A stretch of DNA of 64,000 nt, from positions 18,469,638-18,533,637 of the forward strand of contig CM025855.1 of NCBI GenBank assembly GCA_003952965.2, in the 5' to 3' direction. This document shows positions 23,177 through 34,689 of this stretch, piece by piece. The position numbers were made by a program, and so were the translations under genes. The first letter of the stretch is position 1; every line of letters starts with the position of its first letter. Under the pieces are notes generated by a model that searched no databases, was not told the DNA's origin, and saw only the letters and a program-made list of their open reading frames with translations. The stretch is from Morella rubra (Eukaryota > Streptophyta > Magnoliopsida > Fagales > Myricaceae).

Positions 23177-24450
23177 TATTAGAAGTCATGTCCTTAAAAA
23201 CTTAGTTATTTATGTATTATTCTATGTAGATTATTTTATCTTTTTGTTGATTTCACATATGTGATTATTTATTTTTTGTGTATTGTTTTGTGGTGTCGGC
23301 ATTAAGAGTGTCACTATCTCTTAGGTGGTGGTGGTATTGTTAATGTGAATTGTAGAGAGTTGTGCTGGCCATGATTTAATGAATTCTCAAGGCTTCCAGT
23401 GAGTGTGACTGTTTCTGTGTATTTTCTGGCGTTGTTTATTGAGTTTGTTTCTAGCATTAATGTTACATTTGTAGTGTTATTGGTTCTCTTTCTACTTCGT
23501 TGGTTTCTGGTTAGTTCTTGGATGTGATGGAGTTTGTCGATTGTTGGTCGGTGCGTGACCTTAAGGCAAACGAGTGTTTTTTTTACGGTTGTTTATGTAG
23601 TATTTATACGTGTTGATTTTTATGAGATCTGTTCAATTATGTTAGTATTTCATGAATTATCTAGCCCGTTTGTCTGTATATGTCTTTCTCTTGGATCAGA
23701 GTTTTTCGGCACTTTTTTTTTTGTTTTGGGTGTTGCATACCTGTTGAGAGGTCTGATGATTGTTTATATGGATATGATTGATGCTTTGTTGTGTTGGTGT
23801 GATACTGTGGTACATTGCTGTGTACGTGGGAGTCGGTTTTGGGGATGATCTTTATAGTTCAAATATTCCAGACAAAGTTGGCGGTCCTTGATTGGTTTGA
23901 TATAAGTAAATTAAGTTTTGTTTGTATTGATATGCTGTCTAATACTATGTGGAGTTCAAGATCCGTTGTCTGGATCTTGCTGATCTGTGGGATAGATGGA
24001 TATATTGTCATTAAATCCTGTGGTTGTGTGCCATTATGGGGTTGAACTCCAGAAAATCACTGGCCAATGTAATTAATAATGGTTTTGAAACTTGTTTGGT
24101 TTGTAGTTCATAGGGCAGATTATTAATAGTAGTTTGAATTCGTTGTAAGATTGTTGATGCTAGGTATTTGTTACTCTGTGGTGATTTATTCTATGTATTG
24201 TGTCGCTCTTATGTTGGGAAGGTATTTATAATATTGTTTGGAAGGAGATGGATATAAATGTTAATGGTGTGTCATTGTATTTCATCTATTATCCAATATA
24301 TCTGTATTTAATGGGCGTGGATTGGTTAATATGTTGAGTGGCCTTGAGTTTACAATTTCTGTATAGAGGTCCAACGATTCGATTTTGATAATAGGTATTA
24401 TTTATTATAGAGTTATGGTGTGGAGGAGATGAGTTTTTATTTGCATTGAT
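23177..24450 (+). repeat. Decayed 5' LTR of the Copia element
   Basis: Begins TATTAGAAGTCATGTCC (compare TATAAGAAGTATGCCC at 29739) and keeps several short blocks of the 3' LTR in the same order. These include GGCAAACGAGTG (about 23564), GATGATCTTTATAG with TCAAATATTCCAGACAAAGT (about 23842-23880), and GGGGTTGAACTC with AAAATCACTGGCCAATGTAA (about 24038-24072). Between these blocks the copies diverge strongly. The right boundary is unclear. Confidence 0.65.
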
Positions 24451-26800
24451 GATCCTGGAGGTGTTTGTGGTGTGTGTGACGGGACCGTGTAGAGTTGATA
24501 TCTTCCTAAACGATTTTTATCTTCACGTGCCACGGTATCACAGACTAGGGAGATTGGTGTCTTATATTATTAATGTAGCTATCAGATTGTAGTGTTGCGT
24601 ACTCCTGAATAGAATGTATATGGCCCACTAGGATATTATTCGGACCCAAAATCGTCGATGAGAATAATTAATGTCGAACTTATATTGTTCGAAGTATTGT
24701 GAAGTTTTTTTTAGTGCCGCTAATTTTTTTGGAAATCGTATGAATAGATATTCTTTGGATTTTCATCTTTTATGTTTTGATCAAGACGTACTTGTTTGTT
24801 TGTTAGTAGTGGTAGTCTTGTTGTGTTCGTACTGACAAGTATTGTATTTATTTTGTGTTTGTGTTGAACAAGCAGATTGCTGGTTCGATTAGGCAATCGT
24901 TCAGAATGTAGATCGTTTGTCTCTTATTTCTCGTAAAGAACTTTATATATTGCGTGTTTTTTTGCTGTCTTGTAAGGGAAATGATATGTTGTTTCCTTTT
25001 ATTTTATTTGATAGATCTGCTCTCTCTCACTTTTGTTTATGTGGATGCTCGTATTGAAAACTTTATTGATTATATTCAATTATGAATTGGTTTATGAGGA
25101 TTGGTATATTGTGTTATGATTTGAGTGTTGTTATTTGGTGTTTTTTTATGCGATGTTAACATCGTTGATATGATGAAGAAGAAAATGGGTTTTATCTCCT
25201 TCACAAATAGTCTGAGAAGGTTTGCTTAAGGGTCGGTTTGGCCATTGAGTGTGGGGTTGCGGTTGCCACCACCTAGTTGAGCCAACGCTGCTTCCGTGTG
25301 ATTTGAGTCTCAGATCAGAGTGGGTGTGCTATTGGGTTGGTTGTCGAAGCTAACATTAATGGTTGTGGTTTGGCCTGCAGCGCTTTTGGAGTGCTGATTG
25401 ACGGCTACTTAGTAGTGCTTCAATTCCATAACTTCTTGGTGTGGGGGGTTATTGTACTATCGAGTGTTTGTGATGTGTAGATTGTATTGTTATGAAGTGG
25501 GGCTAGGTTCGGTGGCACCAGTCCGGCTCTCGGGTGAGCGTGCTTATGTTGTTTACCATATGTTTTCTGTCTGTTTGTACTTGTGCTAAGGCCTGTACCT
25601 CGGTGTTTCCTTGCTCTGAGGTTCTTTGTCCTTGACGGGGCTGGCCGTGTTGGTTGTGGCAAGCGGCCAGTTGGCCGCTAGCCTACTGGTGCTTTCCCAT
25701 GGCACAAGTGGCGCCCAGCATGGTGATGCTGGGTCGCCTGCTTGGGCCAAACGGGTAGGGCAAATTTTTGCCCTATGCGGCCCATTTTTCTAGATTTAAA
25801 AAAGTGGCTGTTTTCACCATTTGGGCCGAAGTTTTTTTTATTAAGCCCAATTTTGTTTCAAGAGGAGAGGCCCAATAATTGGGCTCATTTTAGAAACGGT
25901 TGGGCTGGTTTTAAATTGTTGGGCTGAATTCTTTGTTTGATTTAAAACAGTGAAGGCCCAGTTTTATATTTGAAAAGGAAAAGGCCCAATTTTGTTTTCT
26001 AATGGATGTGGGCTATAGTTATAGAACTGCTGGGCCGTTTTAAAATAAAACGTTTTCGGCTTTTTTAAGGGGCTGTTAGGCTATTTTAAGGCTGAATGTT
26101 TTATTTTAAAGGGAGAAGCCCATGTTCGTTTTTGAAATGAATTTTGACCGGACCATGACCCATAAACGAATAGGTGGGTCAAACGTTGACTGTTGACCAA
26201 ATTTGGTTTGACCGGGTTTGACTGACTTTGACCATTTGACTTTTTTCATTAAAAAAAATAAAAATAAAAATCAAGGGTAAATGGGATTGTTTAGAGGAAA
26301 TTAATCCCTGACTATCCCATTGTTTGTAAATAAATTCTATTTTATTGAGTGTTGGATGACTAAAATAGGGGATTCCAATTTCTTAATTTTATAGTTTGTC
26401 TCATTTATTTCTTTGGGTTAAATGAGAGATAGATGAGAAGTGGGGGTGTTGACTAAATCTGTACTGACCCATTTCAAAATTACATTTGAATTAGATATGG
26501 TTGCCTTTTAATCAAATAAACACGTACGCTTAAATAGTGAATATCGTGTTTGTTTGATGGCCAAAAGGAATATCAAGAATTATGAATAATTATATGATAT
26601 GAGTATGTGACATGAGATGAATTCGTAATGGATAATTATTATTTGCTTTTATATGCCCATGGTTACTAAAATAAATCATGTGGATATGAGGTAAGAGTTC
26701 TTGATACCCACTAGTGACACAAAATATAATTGTTATATTCTAGATTTTTTTTTGATTGCAATGTCATAGTGGGAGGTACCATTAGTTATTCAAAAACCCG
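24451..26800 (+). other. Leader/gag region of the Copia element, unreadable
   Basis: Lies between the decayed 5' LTR and the protease block, where gag should be, but no gag could be read. 24451-25400 is T/G-rich. 25740-26100 is peppered with GGGCC/GGCCCA motifs (about ten), and 26144-26241 holds a cluster of TTGAC motifs. Deletion or replacement of gag is the simplest reading. Confidence 0.4.
26144..26241 (+). promoter_or_regulatory. Cluster of seven W-box motifs TTGAC(C/T)
   Basis: TTGACC or TTGACT occurs at 26144, 26186, 26193, 26208, 26218, 26228 and 26236, plus one inverted GTCAA at about 26179. TTGAC(C/T) is the core site of plant WRKY transcription factors. The density is seen directly; any regulatory role is inference, and the cluster could be the product of a short decayed tandem repeat. 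Confidence 0.5.
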
Positions 26801-26939
26801 ATGCTAGTGGAATATAAATACATGGGATTATTTTTTCTTTTTTTTGTTCAATATGTCAAATCTTTATCTTCATATGATATTTTAGGATTGGACCAAAATG
26901 TTGTTGATCGAAATATGATTCCTTTTAAAGATATGCTAA

Positions 26940-29713
26940 TTATAGATGCGAATTTGATGGATTGTCCATTAAATTCTTGGTGTGTTGATTCAGGCGCTAC
27001 ATCTTACATTTGCAATACATTGCAAGGGTTTAAAGAAACCCGAAGATTGAATAAAAGGGGAAATTGTGTTAAGAATGGGAACGATTGCAATGTTGCAGCA
27101 ACATCCATTGGTATTTTTCACTTGAGTCTACAAAGAAATAAAATTTTGATTTTGGATGACTGTCTTTATGTGTCCAGAAGTTCGAAGAAATTTGATTCAG
27201 TTTCAAAACTTTGTTTATCAGGATATTCACTTTTTTGGTTCTAAACTTGTTATCAAATTTAAAAATCAGTTTTAGCTTCTGGTACTATGATGATTTTATA
27301 TATTTTGGATATTATGGTACCTCTGTGAATAATATTGAGAAAGATGCTGATACCAGTTTGAACTCTAAAAAGAAGAGGGATGTGAATCCCACTTATTGTG
27401 GCATCTGAGACTTGGTCATGCTAATTTGGATAGGATCAACAGATTAGTGAGGGATGGGCCATTAGATCTTTTGAAGGTCGAACACTACCCTATATGTGAA
27501 CCTTGGTTGGAAGGTAAAATGACCAAGAACCCTTTTAAGGGAAAAATGATAAGAGCTACTGTCTATTGGAGTTGGTACACACTGATGTATGTGGTCCATT
27601 TAACCACATAGCCAAAGGAGGTTTTTCCTACTTCATTACTTTTTCAGATGATTATTCCAGGTATGGTTATCTATACCTGATGAAACAAAAATCTGAAACC
27701 TTTGAAAAGTTCAAAGAATTTTAGATGGAAGTAAAAACCAATTGGAAAGGAGTATCAAGATACTCAAGTCTGACAGGGGAGATGAATACATCTCTGGTGA
27801 ATTTCAAACATATCTACGAGATAAAGGCATCACATTTCAGATGACTCTCCGTGCTACACCATAACACAATGGTGTTGCAGAAAGAAGAAATCGAACCTTA
27901 TTGGATATGATTCGATCAATGATGAGCATATCTGAATTACCTATATATTTTTAGGGTTACGCCTTGGAGGCAGCTGTTTATATCTTAAACATGATACCCA
28001 CTAAGTCAATTCCAAAATCTCCTTATGAATTATGGAATGGTAAGAGACTTAGTCTTAATCATTTGAGAGTATGGATGTCCAGCTCATGTTAAAGTGTTTA
28101 ATGTGGGAAAGCAGGAATCAAGGACTATAAAGTGTGTATTTGTGGGTTACCTAAAAAATAGATTGGATATCATTTTATGATCCATGTGATAAAAAGGTAA
28201 TTATCAGTAGGAAAACTTTTCTTGAAGAAGAGTATTGCCTTAGTAAAGGCAGAAGCAAGATTGTTCTTGGAGAACAGTTTGCTGAGCTAGTAACTCAGGC
28301 AGATGAGATCAATGAAAGGAATATTACTAAACCTACTAATGATTCTAAAAAGTTCAGAACTCAGGAGCCTCAACGTAGTACAAGGGTAATTAGGCCTCCA
28401 GTGAGATTATTATTGCTAAATAAGATTTATCAAATGGAATAGAAGGGATTGGATGATGATCCATACAATTACCAAGAGGCTATATGTGACAAGGATGCAG
28501 CACACTGGAAATGGCAATGGAGTCTGAGTTGGACTCCATGTACTCCAATAGGTCTGGACATTTGTTGATCAACCAAAAGGCATCAAGCCTATAGGTTGTA
28601 AATGGTGTTCAAAAGAAAAGGAGGACCCATTGGAGAGGTAGAGACCTTTAAAGCCAGACTGGTAGCGAAGGGTTATACTCAAAAACATGGTATTGACTAT
28701 GAGGAAACTTTTTCACCAGTGGCTATGATGAAGTCCATCAGAATTCTGTTGTCTATTGCAGCTCATTATGATTATGAGATATGGCAGATGGATGTTAAAA
28801 CCGTATTTTTGAATGGGTACATCCAAGAGGAGATTTATATGGAACAACCTGAGGGTTTCCAATCTCCAGATAATGAGGCAAAAGTGTGCAAATTGAATAA
28901 GTCCATTTATGGACTTAAACAGGCATCGCGTTGTTGGAACATGCGTTTTGATGAAATGATCAAAGAGTTTGGTTTTTCACAAAACATGGATGAGCCTTGT
29001 GTATACAAGGAGATTAGTGGGAGTTCAGTGATGTTTTTTATTTTGTATGTTGATGATATTCTACTCATAGGGAATGACGTCGGGGCAATGTCATCTGTGA
29101 AAACATGGTTGGCGAACGATTTTTCAATAAAAGACCTCGGGGAAGCGTCCTATATTCTTGGAATCAAATTGTTTAGAGACCGAGAAAAGAGGCTTTTAGG
29201 ACTTTCACAAGTCCACTATATTGACAACATACTGGCAAGGTTTAGTATGCAGGATGCCAAGAAAGGGTTCTTACCTTTCAGGCATAATATTCATCTCTCC
29301 AAAAGGATGTCTCCCGAGACACAAGAAGAGAGAGATAAGATGAGTTCATGTCCTTATGCTTTGGCTGTAGGGAGCCTCATGTATGCAATGCTTTGTACAA
29401 GGCCAGATATTAGTCATGTTGTTAGTGTTGTGAGTAGATATCAATCAAACCCAGGTCCTGAGCACTAGACAGCAGTTAAGCATATCCTCAAGTATTTAAA
29501 AAGGATCCAAACACTACATGTTGGTGTTTGGAGGTGAGGATTTGCAAATGCATAGAAAGAAGGTTTCATCTTATACGTGACATAGTGAACTGGGGTGATG
29601 TGGTTATGAACAAGATAGCGTCAACTGAGAACATTACAGACCTGTTCACAAAGATATTGACGCAAAAGGTGTTTGAGAAACATTTAGAGTCAATGGGAGT
29701 CAAGTATATATAA
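26940..29713 (+). pseudogene. Copia pol polyprotein (PR-IN-RT-RH), decayed
   Basis: Domains appear in Copia order. Protease: NSWCVDSGATSYICNTLQGF at about 26965-27030, with catalytic DSGA. GAG-pre-integrase: MWHLRLGHANLDRINRLVRD at 27396. Integrase: GGFSYFITFSDDYSRYGYLY at about 27615-27680, and RRNRTLLDMIRSMMS at about 27885. RT is an open frame at 28602-29468 with FKARLVAKGYTQKHGIDYEE, the DVKTVFLNGYIQEEIYMEQP block and the YVDDILLIGND catalytic box. The end (IVNWGDVVMNKIASTENITD, then LFTKIL) is at 29580-29713. The integrase has several stops and the middle of RNase H is missing, so the element is dead. The RT alone stays open for 288 codons. Confidence 0.9.
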
Positions 29714-29723
29714 CTGGTTTTAA

Positions 29724-29738
29724 GTGCAAGTGGGAGAT
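29724..29738 (+). other. Copia polypurine tract
   Basis: GTGCAAGTGGGAGAT lies immediately before the 3' LTR and shortly after the pol stop, the usual place and form of the plus-strand primer in plant Copia elements. Confidence 0.75.
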
Positions 29739-31090
29739 TATAAGAAGTATGCCCTAAAAACTAGTTTTATTTAAGATGATTATATGATAATTATTTATTT
29801 TGTGTTTATCACATATGTTTATTTATTTATGGGTATTGTGTTGTGGCATAAGATGTCACACAGTTTAATTGTTAAGTGACATTGTAGAAAGTCATGCCAA
29901 TGATTAATGAATCAAAGGGGAGAGTATGACTTTTCGGTTCCTTGTTTACATGACGTTTGTTCTAGACCAAGGTACATGTTTATGTTATAGGTCTACACTC
30001 GTTGCCTCTATTAAATAGGATGATGGACTCTGTCATTGAGGTGGTGACCTTAAGCAAACGAGTGGATGCATTGTAAGAGTATATGCATTGAACGGGATCA
30101 AATATGAATATCTTCTAGAAGTGATCACCGATGGTGAGAATGATATTCGGCACAATCGACTTATGTATCCTTAGACCTGAGAGGTTTATATGGAATTGTT
30201 TGTTGTATTCTTGTGCTCTGACTGAGTCATTTGGTGATGATCTTTATAGGTCAAATATTCCAGACAAAGTTGGGTCTTGTATATAGTAAATAGTTTTGTA
30301 TAAATGCTCAATAAGGAATCCACCAGTCTCTTAACGAGATAGTATATTCATTAAATCTGTATGGGGTTGAACTCTGAAAAATCACTGGCCAATGTAATTA
30401 ATAAATTGTTTTGGAAACAATTTGGGAGTTCAACAAAATTGCAGATTGGAATTAAGAATTATATGAGCTGGGGATTTAATCGGTGAAATTATTCTGATCC
30501 TATTGGCTCATGTGGAATATAGAATGGTGGAAGGATAAATAAGTTAATATTGTTAGCAAAAGGGATTTCACAAATCAATCTCAAAATTCTCGGGGGTGAA
30601 TTGTAATATGTTGATGGACATGATTACAATTAGTAGAAGCCTAAAATTCGAAATAAAAGAATATAAGGGAGTTAATGAAAAATGAGTTTTTCCATGTGAT
30701 CCTACGGCTGAGATTTGAGATCCCTAACGATCCCACGCACTATCGCAACTAGGGTTTTCATATAGATAGTTATGAGATAGTCTACCCTAGTAGTAGAATT
30801 AATGGAATGGACTGATTGTTAGTCTAAGAGTTGGCCATTAGAACTCAGAGAAAACCTTAAGATAGTTGTGAGCGTGGAGAAGAAGGATGCAAAACACTTG
30901 AGCTACTATTGTGGAATCTCGAGATTGTGAGTTCGACAAGAACCTAAAGATTATAAAAGAATTCTCGAGATCTAAAAAGAGAATTGGTAAGTTAATTTTC
31001 TGCAGACAAACTTTCAAACAGAACCGGCCAAGTACATTGGGCAAGATAGGATCAAACAATTTGCTTCGATGATGAAGTCCATTCTATATA
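29739..31090 (+). repeat. 3' LTR of the Copia element
   Basis: Starts TATAAGAAGTATGCCCTAAA just after the polypurine tract; the related fragment at 14703 starts TGTAAG, so the terminal TG has probably mutated to TA here. It extends through sequence shared with 23177-24450. The right end is placed by guess near 31090, where sequence without Copia character precedes the SABATH relic. A small minus-strand frame at 30838-31059 has no meaning. Confidence 0.7.
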
Positions 31091-31357
31091 CTTTGGAAAA
31101 CTTGTGCTAACTCGTATTATTGCTTCTTTTTTGTTATACACATAAAATGAATTCCCATTTCATCATGTATACGTTTATAATTCTAAACCAATGTATCATA
31201 TTGTAAAGGTAAATAAGTTCATATCCTTAACAAACAAGAAGTTAAGAACATTAATCAGTTGACATCCGAGTTTCTTTCGACATAAAACAACTGCCACAAA
31301 ACTAGATTAAGAAACCATTACTCTTTCTAAGTATGTCAGCTTGAAAAGCTGCAGGCA

Positions 31358-31930
31358 TCACATGCGTTTCATGAGAATGTTGATCTGAGTTCCTTTATCA
31401 TACATGAACTCCAGCCGATCTGAAAACTCTTGGATTTTTCTTATAGAATCGATGGAACAATTCATCAATAATCTCAGCCCCGAAATATTTGCTGATTATA
31501 TCAGAAAGGCTAGCTCTTAGCTGCATCATGGAAAGCTGCCCACTCATCGGACGACCATCCATTATTGACTGATGAGTTGTCATCCCCATTCTCTCATTGC
31601 TAAAATGCCCATCTTTGGCCACGAGCTCTGTCATTTCCCTAGCCCAGGTAGCATAGATTGGTAAGTTGAAGGAGTCCACCTCAGCTTCACTAATTAATCC
31701 CAGCACAAAAGATGAGGCTTTTTGGTTCTCACTCTCTATACATTCACGAAACACTGAAGAACAAGGTGAAGAAATGTGCAACAAATTAATTGGACAGAAT
31801 CAAGCGAGGAAATCGTGAGGCATCCAAATTGAAAATATTAATTATAGCCAACTTCTAACTCACCTCCGCGGCCATGTCCATGAGGCTTATCCCCAGGAAA
31901 TCAAACATCACTCCCCGGGTACACAAGAAT
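31358..31930 (-). pseudogene. SABATH methyltransferase 3' end, cut by a CACTA element
   Basis: SABATH enzymes methylate carboxyl groups (or nitrogen) of small molecules such as salicylate, jasmonate or auxin with S-adenosylmethionine; the substrate here cannot be told. An exon at 31864-31930 reads GVMFDFLGISLMDMAAE up to a GTGAGT donor. A second exon from 31700 reads GLISEAEVDSFNLPIYATWA and, later, ISKYFGAEIIDELFHRFYKK. The acceptor reads TGCTG where TGCAG is expected. Near 31425 a small deletion shifts the frame, so the annotated frame stops at 31398, while the ancestral frame continues SDRLEFMYDKG to a stop at 31358. The N-terminal part, with the SAM-binding region, is absent beyond the CACTA end at 31931. 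Confidence 0.85.
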
Positions 31931-32560
31931 CACTACAACAAAAAAGACTTTGGGTGACAAAAAAAAATGTCACCCAAAGCACTAATTTCGTCAGCTAATG
32001 TTTTGGGTGACAAAACTGAGTTGTCACCCGGTTTGTCACCTAAAGCCTGTCAGCCAAAGTTTTGGGTGACAATTTTGGCGTATTGTCACTCGAAACCGTT
32101 CGGACATTTTACAACACCGTCCTAATGGTTTTGTGTCATAGCGGCGAAATTGAAAATTGTCATGCCCAGTACAATCCATCCTTTCGCCTAAGCTATGCGA
32201 ACATACTCTCCATACATTCGGAAAGCTCATGCGAACGGTTCGTCCAATGTGACGAAATGAATTTCGCCATGTACAATCCATATGCACAGATATACAACAT
32301 CGTCCGAGTGTCCATACATTGAGTCCGGATGCTTTCGTAAAGACGTCCGCACCGTTGTTTCATTTATGACGAAATACTTATTTGTCATCCTCAAAATCCG
32401 TTCGAACTATGACATATAAAGTTCAGATACTTGTTCAGTTGAACACGTTCGAACGTATCGTTGTATCATGCGCACGTTTGCTTAATAAAAGATCATGTGC
32501 ACGCGATGTGTGCGAACGGATAATTATGCTTGTGCACGTTATCAACGCCAAATAACCGTT
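31931..32560. repeat. CACTA terminal and subterminal repeats
   Basis: TIR-like CACTACAACAAAAAA, then alternating GGGTGACAAAA / TTGTCACCC to 32090. After that comes an array of short CCGTTCG(A/G)AC-type motifs (for example about 32095, 32235, 32395, 32448, 32510, 32562), the likely subterminal binding repeats of this family. They differ from the GATCGATC arrays at 4-9 kb, so the two elements belong to different families. Confidence 0.7.
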
Positions 32561-32704
32561 CGGACAACCTTTTATACCGTTCAAACTTTTTCTTTGTATT
32601 TAATTAATTTAATTAAAATTTTAAAAATAATTTACAAATAATATAAATAGAAAGATATTCAATGCTCATAATATAATAAAATATCTACAAATATGCAATC
32701 GTCA

Positions 32705-34491
32705 TTAAAAGTAAATAAATACATAATTGATAAGTACTAAGAAAGTAGTAAAAATATATAAATCTACCCAAATTTTCGTTTTGGGTGTCGAACGAGATTG
32801 CAGCTGTCTGATCTGCTCCACCAGCTGCTCACGCATCTGCTCCGCCATTAGTTGCATCCTCCGTTCTTGTTGTTCCACTAGGGTCCTTTGTTGCTCCTCC
32901 ATCATCTTTCGGTGCTCTTCATCTTTTTTTCGTTGCATCATCTGCATCAGCTCATCATCTGCATCAGCTGCTTCCGTTGCTGCTCCTCCATCATCTGTAT
33001 GCTCTCGCATCGTCTGCTCCATATCTGACCGCTTGACAGAAGCGCTTCATATTCCAATTGTCTAGCCCTCATCTCCTCAATCTGTAATCTGGCCTCTCCA
33101 ACCTCCGGGACAAATCAACGGACGATGCTGATGAAGATGATCCAACAGACCGTACTGAACGGCCTAAACCTCGCATGTAACCCGCTTTCGTCCCCAACAC
33201 CTCAGCGAAGATCTCCACTTCGGTGTATGACTTTCCCTCTGACTCGTACTGCAACTGTAACGCCTCCATTTTTTCCTACAAAATTAGAAAATAAGATAAA
33301 ATTAGCACATATGAAACATAAACGCATACGAATGCATCATTAAATCTAACATTACAACTTACAAAATTTTTCCGTGCATCTTCTGATGTCCACATGCCAT
33401 CCTTATTAGTATGCGTCTTTTTATAAAGCAACGCATGACTAATCTCATCAGATTTTGGATTTTTCTATACACCAAAAGAAATATAAAACATGCATATTAA
33501 AATACCTAAGTCATTTATTTAAATAATAAATAATAAAAATTTAAATTTATTACTTACTAACAACGCTCTCGCACGTTGGAAAGACCTCGCTCCCGATGTG
33601 TGTACAATCTTCAGCTTAGCTCTATTCTCCTTGTTGATTGCACTCCTCCTCTGCATTGTACATTTACAGTTGTTACCACAATTAATAATAAAATAAAATA
33701 AATGTTCAGGACGGAATAAAAATGTTTAACCTGAAATTCCTCGCTTGCGAATAAATCACAAACACGAGTCCATTCTTCCTTGTTCATATCGGGATACGGT
33801 GCTCTAACGCCTCTTCTTTGGAATTGAACACCGAGTAATGCTGGAACATTCTATTTTTGTGCGTCCTGTACGCTGTGTTCATCGTAGACGTCACAGTGAT
33901 GATCCTCGGCTCGGTCGTAATCTAGTTGGAAGTCATCCTTAACATATATAACAGTTAGAAACGCAAAAAAGTTTCAACAATTAAAATTTAATAAATTATA
34001 CTTACCAACACTCGGTTCATCACATACGATTTAACCTCTTCGGGGACCTCCTTCCACTTACTCGTCTCAAATGGGACATGTTGTCGAACGAGCGCACCAA
34101 TATGACTCGAGAGCATTGAGGACGCCTTGTCATCACCGCCGTACGTCCATCAGGGATATGGACAGTCAGCTTTCCTCCGGTGTGAGCCTTGAGTAAGGCA
34201 ATCCCGTATACTACCTCGAACGTGTCTGATTCCGGACGTCGCTACAAATGAAGAACAATAAATTTAAAATTCATTAAACATAGAAATTTAAAAGTCATAA
34301 TATTTAATTTTGATTGACGGGGTAAGATACTTACACGCACAACTACTTTGGGTGCCTACTGGACTGGCTGTGGCAGGGGACGGTAATTCGTTCCTATCCC
34401 TAAGTGAAGGACCTGACACTGCTAGTGTACCGGGACTACTCTCAGCTCGAACTGATGAATCGCACCGAAGACGTTTCCCTTCTGCTGGCAT
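32705..34491 (-). pseudogene. CACTA second gene, Transposase_24 (Ptta/En/Spm)-like
   Basis: Probably starts MPAEGKRLRCDSSVRAESSP at 34491 and runs through several AT-rich introns. Near 33069-33269, YESEGKSYTEVEIFAEVLGT leads to a serine-rich SVGSSSSASSVDLSRRLERP. The end (32750-33022) is a glutamine/methionine-rich coiled coil containing MMQRKKDEEHRKMMEEQQ and ERRMQLMAEQMREQLVEQIR. These are features of plant Ptta/En/Spm second proteins, which bind element ends. Exon borders were not resolved. Intact coding cannot be shown, so it is listed as a pseudogene with the rest of the truncated element. Confidence 0.7.
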
Positions 34492-34689
34492 GACGTCGTC
34501 CTGTGACCTAAATAAATCAATATTAGAGAAAAAAACAATGAATTATGTTACTCAAAATGAATATAAAATAGAAACGCAAAGTAAATTGAAACGATAAAGT
34601 TACTTTAGTCCTCGGAGTCATATTCTTCAGAATCACTACAATCTTCACTGAACGATTCCGAGGAATCATCGGTTCCTTCTACTTCACGT

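Noticed and set aside
23534-23848. 104-codon plus-strand frame
   Set aside because: Overlaps the decayed Copia 5' LTR and arises from the T/G skew.
31398-31784. Complete 128-codon small gene
   Set aside because: The frame starts inside what is intron sequence of a SABATH gene and ends after a frameshift; it is the 3' exon of a broken gene.
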